Of a stretch of 43,953 bases of DNA, positions 1 through 7,966 are shown in pieces; position 1 is the first letter of the stretch; each line of letters begins with the position of its first letter. The stretch lies in the NCBI GenBank assembly GCA_030838445.1, contig JAUZFQ010000015.1:75001-118953 (forward strand). Direction: 5' to 3'. A model generated the notes under the pieces. It was not told the DNA's origin. It ran no database searches and was given only the letters and a program-made list of their open reading frames with translations. Origin of the DNA: Pyrinomonadaceae bacterium. Lineage in GTDB: Bacteria; Acidobacteriota; Blastocatellia; Pyrinomonadales; Pyrinomonadaceae. The position numbers and the translations under genes are program-made.

Positions 1-106
1 TTCGCTCGAAGCACTCTCGGACACCGCGAACGACCGTCGCGAGGATCAGTTGAACCGCAAGCGACTCTCCTACCGCTCGCACGACCTGAGCCGCAGCAAG
101 CGCTGA
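1..106 (+). CDS. C-terminal end of an unidentified gene (partial)
   Basis: An open frame enters from the left edge (frame starting at base 2) and stops at TGA 104-106. Only about 34 codons are visible, and they are rich in Arg, Ser, Leu and Asp (the last residues are SRSKR). A basic, hydrophilic tail like this gives no family assignment. The strong hairpin that follows at 185-235 fits the end of a transcription unit, which supports this as a real gene end. Function unknown. Confidence 0.5.
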   Translation, partial: SLEALSDTANDRREDQLNRKRLSYRSHDLSRSKR

Positions 107-184
107 GATAGGTAGTTGGCGGCGAATTAAACTCGCCACCGGACGGCCACTTGTTCCGCGCTTGTCTCTTCAACGCGGATGAAA

Positions 185-235
185 AAATGCGGAAGCTCGC
201 GCGACGTTTTGGCGTTCGCGCGGGCTTCCGCATTT
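185..235 (+). terminator. Strong stem-loop, likely intrinsic terminator
   Basis: Bases 185-204 pair with 216-235 as an essentially perfect 20-bp stem with one G-U pair and an 11-nt loop. It is preceded by A6 and followed by only TTT. It lies between the end of the partial upstream gene and clpS. The A and T flanks suggest it could work in both directions, although the T tract is short. Confidence 0.65.
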
Positions 236-263
236 GTGCGCGCTACCGTCCCGCGTGGGTTGT

Positions 264-272
264 TGGTATCCT
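264..272 (+). promoter_or_regulatory. Possible extended -10 promoter for clpS
   Basis: TGGTATCCT fits an extended -10 element (TGN followed by TATNNT). It lies about 40 nt before the clpS ATG and downstream of the terminator. I see no convincing -35 box, which is tolerable for an extended -10 promoter. This is a motif match only. Confidence 0.35.
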
Positions 273-314
273 GTCAAGGTGCGGTGGCGAACGGCCGCGC
301 GCGAGGCGGCGGTT

Positions 315-635
315 ATGTCCAGATACGATTCCGACACGGACGATGCGGTTCTGACCGAGAGCGAGACGCGGCTGAAGAAGCCGCCGCTCTATCAGGTCAT
401 CCTGCACAACGACGACTTCACGACGATGGAATTTGTCATCTACGTGTTGCAAAATGTCTTCCAGCGATCCGAGACCGAGGCCGTCCGCGTCATGCTGCAA
501 GTTCATCTGGAAGGCGTCGGCGTCGCGGGCGTCTACACCTACGAGATCGCCGAAATGAAGGTGGCGAAGGTCTCGGAGCTGGCGCGGGCAAACGAGTTTC
601 CTTTGCTCTGCACGATAGAAGAAACGACGGGCTAG
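315..635 (+). CDS. clpS: ATP-dependent Clp protease adaptor ClpS
   Basis: ClpS binds N-degron substrates (N-terminal Leu, Phe, Trp or Tyr) and hands them to the N-domain of ClpA for unfolding and ClpP proteolysis in the cytoplasm. The 106-residue product is of family length. After a charged N-terminal tail it has the hallmark segment YQVILHNDDFTTMEFV, containing the HNDD and TTM residues of the substrate pocket, then the conserved V..HxxGxxxxGVYTYEIAE region. I chose ATG 315 over an upstream start at 234 because GAGG lies 8 nt before it and the family homology begins there. The gene is 77 bp upstream of clpA, the usual pairing. The gap holds a heptad repeat rather than a terminator, so co-transcription is plausible. 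Confidence 0.95.
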   Translation: MSRYDSDTDDAVLTESETRLKKPPLYQVILHNDDFTTMEFVIYVLQNVFQRSETEAVRVMLQVHLEGVGVAGVYTYEIAEMKVAKVSELARANEFPLLCTIEETTG

Positions 636-644
636 TAGTCGGAA

Positions 645-711
645 TTAGAAGTTAGTAAGAACTAAAATTCTTTTAACTGATCTCTGACCTCTAACCGCTG
701 ACCTCTGCATT
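645..711 (+). repeat. Degenerate heptad-repeat array ahead of clpA
   Basis: From 677 to 711 the DNA reads as five consecutive 7-bp units of the type CTGACCT (CTGATCT, CTGACCT, CTAACCG, CTGACCT, CTGCATT). Units such as TTAGAAG and TTAGTAA occur at 645-658 on the left. The left side looks like a decayed reverse complement of the right. The array ends one base before the clpA ATG, leaving no Shine-Dalgarno sequence there. It is the most eroded of four arrays with the same 7-bp period in this window. Confidence 0.6.
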
Positions 712-712
712 T

Positions 713-2989
713 ATGATTACCAGAGAGTTACAGGCAACTTTGGGCGCGGCCGTCGAAGAGGCCATCGAGCGGCGGCACGAATACGTGACGCTCGAACATC
801 TCCTGCTCGCGCTTTTGTCAAACCGCACCGCCGGGAACGTCATCCGCAACTGCGGCGGCGACACCCTCGCGTTGCGCCGCGATCTCGAAAAGTTTTTCGA
901 CGAGCGCGTCGAGCAACTTGCCGAAGAGACGACGCACGTTCCCGAACAGACCGACATGTTCACGCGCGTCCTGCAATACGCGATGCTGCAAGCGCAGGGC
1001 AGCGGCCAGAAAGAGATTGACGGCGGCAACATCCTCGCCGCGCTCTTTCAGGCCGAACGCTCCTACGCCGTCTACCTGCTCCGGCAACAGGGCGTCACGC
1101 GTCTCGACGTACTCAACTTCATCGCCCACGGCATCTCCAAACACGCGGGCGCGGGCGAACCGGCGGGCGACGACTTCGACGGCGACGCAGACGCGGACGC
1201 CGAAGCGGCGCAGCAACAGGAGCAACGCGACCCGCTCGCCGCCTTCACCGTCAACCTTAACGAGCGCGCGGGCGAAGGCTACATCGACCCGCTCATCGGG
1301 CGTCAAGTTGAAGTCCTCCGCACGATTCAAATCCTCTGCCGCCGCCGCAAGAACAACCCGATCTACGTCGGCGAACCCGGCGTCGGAAAGACGGCTATCG
1401 CCGAGGGACTCGCGCTCAAGATTCAACAGGGCGACGTGCCCGAAGTGCTCAGCGACGCCGTGGTCTACGCGCTCGACATGGGCGCGGTGCTCGCAGGCAC
1501 GAAGTATCGCGGCGAGTTCGAGCTGCGTTTCAAGGCGATCATCAACGCGCTCAAAAAGATTCCCGGCGCGATCCTCTTCATAGACGAAATCCACACCATC
1601 GTCGGCGCGGGCGCGGTCTCCGGCGGCTCGATGGACGCCTCCAACATCATCAAGCCCGCGCTCGCCTCCGGCGAACTGCGTTGCATCGGCTCGACCACCT
1701 ACGCCGAATACAAGAGCGCGTTCGAGCGCGACCGCGCGCTGGCGCGTCGCTTCCAGAAGATCGAGATCGGCGAGCCGACCGTGGCCGAGACGGTCGAGAT
1801 TTTGAACGGCCTCAAGAGCTACTACGAACAGCACCACGGCGTCATCTACGCGCCTGAAGCGATCCAACTCGCCGCCGAACTCGCGGCCAAGTACTTGCAC
1901 GACCGCTTGCTGCCCGACAAGGCGATTGACGTGATTGACGAAGCGGGCGCGGCGATGAAGTTGTTGCCGAAGGATGAACGCCCTGAGACGGTCGGTGTCA
2001 AAGAGATCGAGATCGTGCTCTCGCGCATGGCGAAGATTCCGCCGAAGACCGTCGTCGGCTCGGAGCGCGACCGTTTGCGCGATTTGCGCGGCGAGTTACA
2101 GGCGGTTATCTACGGGCAGGATCACGCCATCGAAGGCATCACGAACGCGATCAAGCTGTCGCGCTCCGGCCTCGGCAGTCCCGAAAAGCCCGTCGGCTCG
2201 TTCCTCTTCTCCGGCCCCACGGGCGTCGGCAAGACCGAACTCGCCAAGCAACTCGCCGTCGCGCTCGGCGTCGAGTTCATCCGCTTCGACATGAGCGAGT
2301 ACGCCGAGGCGCACACAGTCTCGCGGCTCATCGGCGCGCCGCCCGGCTACGTCGGCTTCGATCAGGGCGGCTTACTCACTGATGCCGTTAACAAGACGCC
2401 TTACGCCGTCGTCGTCCTCGACGAGATCGAGAAGGCGCACCCGAACCTCTTCAACATCCTCTTGCAGGTGATGGATCACGCGACGCTGACAGACAACAAC
2501 GGCAAGAAGGCCGACTTCCGCAACGTCATTTTGATCATGACGACGAACGCGGGCGCGCGCGAGTTGAGCGAGGGCGGCATCGGCTTCCAGTCGAACACGA
2601 CGGGCAAGGGGCAGGGGCGCGGCGCAATCGAACGCGCGTTCAGCCCGGAGTTTCGCAACCGGCTCGACGCGTGGATCGCCTTCGCGCCGCTCAGCTTCGA
2701 GGTCATCGAGCGCGTTGTTGACAAGTTCGTCAAGGAGTTGAACGCGCAACTGGCGGAGCGGGGCGTGCGGGTCGTGCTCGAAGAGGAGGCGCGCGCGTGG
2801 CTGGCGGCGCGCGGCTTCGACCGCATGTTCGGCGCGCGCCCGATGGGTCGCCTGATTCAGAAGAAGATCAAAGAGCCGCTCGCGGAAGAGTTGCTGTTCG
2901 GCGCGGCGCTTGCGGCGGGCGGCGAAGTGTCGGTCGGCGTCGCGGGCGACGAACTCACGCTCAACTACCCGCGCGCGCGTGAAGTCTGA
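713..2989 (+). CDS. clpA: ATP-dependent Clp protease ATP-binding subunit ClpA
   Basis: A AAA+ unfoldase that feeds proteins into the ClpP peptidase, here presumably with ClpS as adaptor. The 758 residues match the usual ClpA size. Domains in order: a Clp N-domain (about 1-145), an acidic Asp/Ala/Gln linker (about 150-175), AAA-1 with Walker A GEPGVGKT at about 220-227 and Walker B FIDE at 289-292, and AAA-2 with Walker A GPTGVGKT from about 501 and Walker B VLDEIEK. There is no long ClpB-type coiled coil between the AAA modules. An IGF tripeptide in the AAA-2 loop (GGIGFQSN) corresponds to the ClpP-docking loop (IGL in E. coli ClpA). Together these favour ClpA over ClpB or ClpC. No clpP lies in the window. 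The ATG is preceded by a heptad repeat with no visible ribosome binding site. Confidence 0.95.
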   Translation: MITRELQATLGAAVEEAIERRHEYVTLEHLLLALLSNRTAGNVIRNCGGDTLALRRDLEKFFDERVEQLAEETTHVPEQTDMFTRVLQYAMLQAQGSGQKEIDGGNILAALFQAERSYAVYLLRQQGVTRLDVLNFIAHGISKHAGAGEPAGDDFDGDADADAEAAQQQEQRDPLAAFTVNLNERAGEGYIDPLIGRQVEVLRTIQILCRRRKNNPIYVGEPGVGKTAIAEGLALKIQQGDVPEVLSDAVVYALDMGAVLAGTKYRGEFELRFKAIINALKKIPGAILFIDEIHTIVGAGAVSGGSMDASNIIKPALASGELRCIGSTTYAEYKSAFERDRALARRFQKIEIGEPTVAETVEILNGLKSYYEQHHGVIYAPEAIQLAAELAAKYLHDRLLPDKAIDVIDEAGAAMKLLPKDERPETVGVKEIEIVLSRMAKIPPKTVVGSERDRLRDLRGELQAVIYGQDHAIEGITNAIKLSRSGLGSPEKPVGSFLFSGPTGVGKTELAKQLAVALGVEFIRFDMSEYAEAHTVSRLIGAPPGYVGFDQGGLLTDAVNKTPYAVVVLDEIEKAHPNLFNILLQVMDHATLTDNNGKKADFRNVILIMTTNAGARELSEGGIGFQSNTTGKGQGRGAIERAFSPEFRNRLDAWIAFAPLSFEVIERVVDKFVKELNAQLAERGVRVVLEEEARAWLAARGFDRMFGARPMGRLIQKKIKEPLAEELLFGAALAAGGEVSVGVAGDELTLNYPRAREV

Positions 2990-3027
2990 CGAGAGACAAA
3001 GGATTCCGGTTCGTTCCCACTCGCACC

Positions 3028-3744
3028 ATGTCGGAGACTGAAACTTCAACTCAGCATCCCGCCCTATTTTTTAAACGGGACGTGAGCCTGATTGACTTTC
3101 CCGACCCGCGCGACGCGCCCTTCGGCGACATCGTGGCCGTCGGCGGCAACCTCCACCCGCTCAACCTCCAACGCGCCTACGCGCGCGGCATCTTCCCTTG
3201 GCCGATTGAGGGCTGGCCGCTGACGTGGTTCTCTCCGCAGGAACGCGCCGTCATCGAGTTCGAGACTTTGAAAGTGCCGCGCAGCCTCTCGAAAGTGAGT
3301 CGCCGCGCGCCTTACCGGATCACGATTGACGCGGCCTTTCCCGAAGTGATCCTCGCCTGCGCCTGCGTCAGACGCGCCGACGAGCAGGGCACTTGGATCA
3401 CGCCCGACATGTTTCGCGCCTACTGCCGCCTGCACGAACTCGGCCACGCGCACAGCGTCGAAGCGTGGGAAGGCGACGCCCTCGTCGGCGGCCTCTACGG
3501 CGTTGACGCGGGCGGCGCGTTCGCGGGCGAGAGCATGTTCTACCTGCGCCCGAACGCGTCGAAACTCGCGCTGCTCCACTTGATCGAACACCTCAGCGCG
3601 CGCGGCCTCGACTGGCTCGACATTCAAGTGATGACGCCGCACATGCGAGCCTTGGGCGCGCGCACCGTCACGCGTTGCGAGTTTCTGGAACGACTCGCCG
3701 CCGCGCGCGCGCGGAGTTTAAAGTTATTCGGGGCTGAGTCTTAG
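3028..3744 (+). CDS. aat: Leucyl/phenylalanyl-tRNA--protein transferase
   Basis: Transfers Leu or Phe from aminoacyl-tRNA to proteins with N-terminal Arg or Lys, making them ClpS/ClpAP substrates. The 238-residue protein shows the family signatures: RGIFPWP near residue 52, WFSPQERAV, a GESMFYLR block followed by ASKLALLHL, and a C-terminal DIQVMTPHMRALGA segment. It follows clpA after 38 bp in the same direction. Transferase, adaptor and unfoldase of the N-degron pathway are therefore contiguous and probably co-transcribed. No Shine-Dalgarno is evident before ATG 3028. An upstream start is unlikely because homology begins shortly after this ATG. Confidence 0.95.
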   Translation: MSETETSTQHPALFFKRDVSLIDFPDPRDAPFGDIVAVGGNLHPLNLQRAYARGIFPWPIEGWPLTWFSPQERAVIEFETLKVPRSLSKVSRRAPYRITIDAAFPEVILACACVRRADEQGTWITPDMFRAYCRLHELGHAHSVEAWEGDALVGGLYGVDAGGAFAGESMFYLRPNASKLALLHLIEHLSARGLDWLDIQVMTPHMRALGARTVTRCEFLERLAAARARSLKLFGAES

Positions 3745-3788
3745 TTGTCAGTTGCGATTGCGAGTAAAATATCATTCGGCCTGAAACG

Positions 3789-6308
3789 ATGAAGCAGGAA
3801 CTAAACACAACCGAGCAGCAGGGCACGCCCGACCAGCAGTCCGAGGCGCATCCGAGCCACTACGAGCCAGCCAAGCAAGACTTGAAGACGGAGCGCGAGC
3901 TACGGCGCGACGAGGCGTTAGCTTCATCCAACGACGAGCAAAGGGACGCGGGGAAAAGTCAGCAAGCGGATGCGAAGATCAGTTCAACCGACACGGCCGC
4001 CGGTTCGCGTCGCGCGCAGCCGCCGGAAGATTTCACGGGACTGAAAGTCTCGCCCGCGAGCGAGTCGGCGGGGGGCTTGCCCGCCATCGTGTCCGCGTTG
4101 AAACACTCGTGGGCGGAGATGGGCGCGGCGCGTACGCTCAAGACTTTGACGCGCATCAACCAGAAGGGCGGCTTCGACTGCCCCGGCTGCGCGTGGCCTG
4201 AGCCGGACGGCGAGCGCACGCATTTCGAGTTCTGCGAAAACGGCGCGAAGCACGTCGCCGACGAGGCGACCACGAAACGCGTCACGCCCGAGTTCTTCCG
4301 CGAGTGGAGCGTCGCGGCACTCTCGCGCCAGTCCGACATGTGGCTGAACGATCAGGGGCGACTCACACACCCGATGCTGCTTCGGCGCGGCGGCACGCAC
4401 TACGAACCCGTCAGTTGGGACGAGGCGTTTCAACTCATCGCCGGTGAACTCAACGCGCTCGACACGCCCGACGAGGCCGTCTTCTACACGTCGGGGCGCA
4501 CGAGCAACGAGGCGGCGTTCCTCTACCAACTCTTCGTCCGGCAGTTCGGCACGAACAATTTGCCAGACTGCTCGAACATGTGCCACGAGTCGAGCGGGTC
4601 GGCGTTGACTGAATCAATCGGCGTCGGCAAAGGCACGGTCACGCTCGACGACTTCGCGGAGGCTGAGGCGATCTTCGTCATCGGCCAGAATCCGGGGACG
4701 AACCACCCGCGCATGCTCTCGACGCTGCAAGCCGCCAAGCGACGCGGCTGTCGCATCGTCCACATCAACCCGCTCCCCGAAGCGGGCATGTCGCGTTTCA
4801 AACACCCGCAGGAAGTCTTCGACACGCTCGTCGGGCAGGGAACTCAACTCGCCGATCTGTTCCTACAGGTTCGCATCAACGGCGACGTGGCGCTCCTGCA
4901 AGGCATCTCGAAAGAGGTCTTGGAAGAAGACGCGCGGCGCGGCGGCAACGTGCTCGACCGCGAGTTCCTCGCAGCGCATAGCCACGGCTTCGCGGAGTTC
5001 GCCGCGTCGCTCGGCGCGGTCGGTTGGGACGATATCACCGAAGGCTGCGGCATCGGGCGCGAGCAGATACGCGAGGCCGCGCACATCTTCATCAACTCCA
5101 GACGCACGATCTTCTGCTGGGCGATGGGACTCACGCAACACCGCAACGCCGTGGCGAACATACAGGAGATCGTCAACCTCCTGCTGCTGCGCGGGCAGAT
5201 CGGCACACAGGGCGCGGGCGTCTGCCCCGTGCGCGGCCACTCGAACGTGCAGGGCGACCGCACGATGGGCATCTGGGAACGACCGACGCCCGCCTTTCTC
5301 GACGCGCTCGCGCGCGAGTTTCGTTTCGAGCCGCCGCGCGCACACGGCTTCGACACGGTGGAGTCCATCAAGGCGATGCACGCCGGGCGCGCGAAAGTCT
5401 TCTTCGCGATGGGCGGCAATTTCCTCTCCGCCACGCCCGACACCGAGTACACCGCCGAAGCCCTGCGCCGCCTGCGACTGACCGTGCAAGTCTCAACCAA
5501 ACTCAACCGCGCGCACCTCATCACCGGCGAGCAGGCGTTGATCTTGCCATGCCTCGGCCGCACGGAAATTGACCGGCAGGCGACGGGCGAGCAGTTCGTC
5601 AGCGCGGAAAATTCGATGGGCGTCGTGCAATCCTCGCGCGGCAACTTGCCGCCCGCCTCCACGGAACTACTGAGCGAGGTGATGATCGTCGCGCGTCTGG
5701 CGGAAGCGACTCTCGGCGGGCGCGGCGGAAGTGTCGTCAACTGGATGGAACTCGCCGCCGACTACGATCTCATCCGCGAACGCATCTCGCGCGTCATCGT
5801 CGGCTTCGACGATTACAACGAACGCGTGCGTCGCCCCGGCGGCTTCTACCTGCCCAACCTCGCGCGCGAACGCGAGTGGAAAACCGCGTCGGGCAAGGCG
5901 CAGTTCACCGTTCACACTTTGCCGCGACACGAACTCGCCCCCGGCCAGTTTTTGATGATGACCATCCGCAGCCACGACCAGTTCAACACGACCATCTACG
6001 GACTCGACGACCGTTACCGCGGCATCCGCAACGAGCGGCGCGTCGTCATGCTCAACCCCGAAGACATCCGCGAGGCGGGACTCGAAGCGGGCGCAGTCGT
6101 GGATTTGATCGGCCACTTCGAGGGCGAGGAGCGCGTCGCGCGTCGCTTCATCGTCGTGCCCTACAGCATCCCGCGCCGCTCGGCCGCCACCTATTTTCCC
6201 GAAACCAACGTCCTCGTCCCCATCAACAGCGTCGCCGAAAAAAGCAACACGCCCGCCTCCAAGTCCGTCGTCATCTCACTGCGCCCCGCCGCCGTCGTAG
6301 CGAGTTAA
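3789..6308 (+). CDS. YdeP-like molybdopterin oxidoreductase (FdhF-like alpha subunit)
   Basis: Belongs to the molybdopterin-dependent oxidoreductase superfamily, in the formate-dehydrogenase-alpha-like branch that includes E. coli YdeP (linked to acid resistance, substrate unknown). Residues 1 to about 95 are a highly charged, Gln/Glu/Lys-rich extension. The core then starts with a cysteine cluster FDCPGCAWPEP plus a later CENGAK, consistent with an iron-sulfur site. YTSGRTSNEAAFLYQ and DCSNMCHESSG mark cofactor binding, and QGDRTMGIWE follows. The C-terminal region (about 720-830) is a molydop-binding beta-barrel. There is no Tat or Sec signal, so it is probably cytoplasmic. At 839 residues it is longer than YdeP, mainly through the N-terminal extension. 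No fdhD, electron-transfer subunit or cofactor gene is adjacent. Substrate and partner are unknown. Confidence 0.85.
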   Translation: MKQELNTTEQQGTPDQQSEAHPSHYEPAKQDLKTERELRRDEALASSNDEQRDAGKSQQADAKISSTDTAAGSRRAQPPEDFTGLKVSPASESAGGLPAIVSALKHSWAEMGAARTLKTLTRINQKGGFDCPGCAWPEPDGERTHFEFCENGAKHVADEATTKRVTPEFFREWSVAALSRQSDMWLNDQGRLTHPMLLRRGGTHYEPVSWDEAFQLIAGELNALDTPDEAVFYTSGRTSNEAAFLYQLFVRQFGTNNLPDCSNMCHESSGSALTESIGVGKGTVTLDDFAEAEAIFVIGQNPGTNHPRMLSTLQAAKRRGCRIVHINPLPEAGMSRFKHPQEVFDTLVGQGTQLADLFLQVRINGDVALLQGISKEVLEEDARRGGNVLDREFLAAHSHGFAEFAASLGAVGWDDITEGCGIGREQIREAAHIFINSRRTIFCWAMGLTQHRNAVANIQEIVNLLLLRGQIGTQGAGVCPVRGHSNVQGDRTMGIWERPTPAFLDALAREFRFEPPRAHGFDTVESIKAMHAGRAKVFFAMGGNFLSATPDTEYTAEALRRLRLTVQVSTKLNRAHLITGEQALILPCLGRTEIDRQATGEQFVSAENSMGVVQSSRGNLPPASTELLSEVMIVARLAEATLGGRGGSVVNWMELAADYDLIRERISRVIVGFDDYNERVRRPGGFYLPNLAREREWKTASGKAQFTVHTLPRHELAPGQFLMMTIRSHDQFNTTIYGLDDRYRGIRNERRVVMLNPEDIREAGLEAGAVVDLIGHFEGEERVARRFIVVPYSIPRRSAATYFPETNVLVPINSVAEKSNTPASKSVVISLRPAAVVAS

Positions 6309-6368
6309 CGAAGCGGAGCAGGCGGGGCGGTCAAAGGAGCGACACTGGTTGCAGCTTGGGAGGAAACC

Positions 6369-7061
6369 ATGAGCATCTTTTGCCTCGTCAACGGCTCGAC
6401 CCAAAATCCGCTCTGCTGGAAGTTGCTGATTCCCGAACTCGAAAAGCACGGCCACCGGACGATCACGCCGCGCCTGTCCTTTGACGAACCTGCGGCCGGT
6501 GCGTCGAGATACGCGGAAGTGATCGCGCGCTCGCTCGAAGGCGCGGGCGACGACGTGGTGCTGGTCGGCCATTCGGCGAGCGGCATGTTCGTCCCGCTCG
6601 TGCCGTGTCTGCGCCCCGTTCGCCGGCTCGTCTATCTGGCCGCCTTGATCCCGCAGCCGGGTGTGAGCATCAGGGAACAGTTGGCCGCCGATCCCGGCAT
6701 GCTCAACCCCGAATGGCTGGCGGCGTGCAGGGGCGGCAGAGACCCTTGGAGTAGTGACGAGACGGCGGTCGAGTTTCTCTTCCACGATTGTTCGCCCGAA
6801 GCGTTGAACCTCGGTCTGGCGACGAGGATGAGGATGAACGCGGAAGGAGCTATCACGGAGACTTTCCCGCTCGCACAATTACCCGACGTCAAGTCCGTCT
6901 ACGTCGTCTGCACGGACGACCGCACGATCTTACCGGCGTGGTCGCGCCGCGCCGCGCGCGAACGACTCGGAGTTGAAGCCGTCGAACTTCCCGGCGGTCA
7001 TTGTCCTTATTTGTCCAGACCGTCGCACCTCGCCGAAGTTCTGATCGAGACGCTCAATTGA
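6369..7061 (+). CDS. Alpha/beta-fold hydrolase
   Basis: A 230-residue cytoplasmic alpha/beta hydrolase resembling the esterase/hydroxynitrile-lyase-like group. The nucleophile elbow is GHSASG with Ser at about 69. A later TDDRT segment (about 180-184) likely supplies the acid, and GGHCPYLSRP near residue 210 supplies the catalytic His. The N-terminal FCLVNGSTQNPLCW stretch corresponds to the oxyanion region but has N-G-S in place of the usual H-G. GGAGG precedes ATG 6369 by about 6 nt, a good ribosome binding site. It sits 60 bp after the oxidoreductase in the same direction, so the two may be co-transcribed. Its stop abuts the end of the convergent TSUP gene with no spacer. Substrate unknown. 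Confidence 0.85.
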   Translation: MSIFCLVNGSTQNPLCWKLLIPELEKHGHRTITPRLSFDEPAAGASRYAEVIARSLEGAGDDVVLVGHSASGMFVPLVPCLRPVRRLVYLAALIPQPGVSIREQLAADPGMLNPEWLAACRGGRDPWSSDETAVEFLFHDCSPEALNLGLATRMRMNAEGAITETFPLAQLPDVKSVYVVCTDDRTILPAWSRRAARERLGVEAVELPGGHCPYLSRPSHLAEVLIETLN

Positions 7062-7838
7062 TTAGCGCGACAGTCGCCAGAGCATGAGGCAGCCGATGGT
7101 GAGGCCGATGAGGATGACGGCGCGGCGGACGAAGGTACGCCCAAGTTTGCGCGCGATGGCTGCGCCGTAGTAGCCGCCCATGATCGCGCCCGCGGCCATG
7201 ACGAGGGCTTTCGGCCAACTGACGAGGCCGGAGGCGGCGAAGGCGACGACGGCCACGCTGTTCAGTGTCAGCGCGAGAAAATTCTTGAGGCCGTTGGCGC
7301 GGTGGATGTCGGAGATGCCGAGCAGGCCGAGGGCGGCGAGCATGAGGATGCCGTTGCCCGCGCCGAAGTAGCCGCCGTAGACGGCCGCGCAAAATTGGAA
7401 GAGGATCGCGCCCGTCCACCAACCGCGCTGGCGTTCGTCGGGCGGCGTCTCAAGTCGCAGCCAGCGCGTGATCGGCTCCTGCGCCATGAAGAGAAGCGTG
7501 GCGAAGAAGATGAGGAACGGGACGAGGCGCGCGAAGGTTTGCGAAGGCGTCCAGATGAGCAACGCCGCGCCGACCGCGCCGCCCACCAGACTCGTGATGC
7601 CTAGTCGGACGAGTAGCGGGCGGCTGCGTTCGAGTTCGCGCCGGAAGCCGTAGAGGCCGCCGATGAGTCCCGGCCAGAGCGCGACGGTGCTGGTCGCGTT
7701 CGCCTCTTTGGCATCGAGGCCGAGCCAGATGAGCGTCGGGAAGGTGAGCAGCGTGCCGCCGCCCGCGATGGAGTTGATCATCCCCGCGACGAACGCCGAC
7801 GCGAACAGGACGACCCCTTGAAGTAGACTGAAGCCCAT
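7062..7838 (-). CDS. TSUP family (TauE/SafE) membrane permease
   Basis: The TSUP family exports sulfite, sulfoacetate and related small anions through the inner membrane. The product is 258 residues if started at ATG 7838 (MGFSLLQGVV). It has about eight hydrophobic segments in two halves. The first half carries the family motif AGMINSIAGGGTLLTFP near the N-terminus, and a matching GYFGAGNGILML motif occurs in the second half. An in-frame ATG at 7892 would add 18 non-hydrophobic residues and is less likely. The gene is convergent with the upstream hydrolase and divergent from the aldehyde dehydrogenase at 7967. The transported substrate cannot be inferred. Confidence 0.85.
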   Translation of the reverse strand: MGFSLLQGVVLFASAFVAGMINSIAGGGTLLTFPTLIWLGLDAKEANATSTVALWPGLIGGLYGFRRELERSRPLLVRLGITSLVGGAVGAALLIWTPSQTFARLVPFLIFFATLLFMAQEPITRWLRLETPPDERQRGWWTGAILFQFCAAVYGGYFGAGNGILMLAALGLLGISDIHRANGLKNFLALTLNSVAVVAFAASGLVSWPKALVMAAGAIMGGYYGAAIARKLGRTFVRRAVILIGLTIGCLMLWRLSR

Positions 7839-7966
7839 GCGTTGAATTGAAACTCGACACGCCGTAGTTGATGAACACCGGAGACTATACATGATGAGCG
7901 CGGGCGCGGGCAGTTGCGTTATGATAAGCGCTCGGCTCGGAGACGAACGGACGGGGGTTTAGTTCA

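Noticed and set aside
818-1900. Long antisense frames opposite clpA and the permeases (for example 818-1900 and 17481-19586 on the minus strand)
   Set aside because: They are Arg/Asp/Val-rich mirror frames of high-GC coding sequence without motifs or ribosome binding sites.
3745-3775. TTGTCA...TATCAT as promoter for the oxidoreductase
   Set aside because: The spacer is 19 bp (or 14 bp to an alternative TAAAAT), so the match is too weak to annotate.
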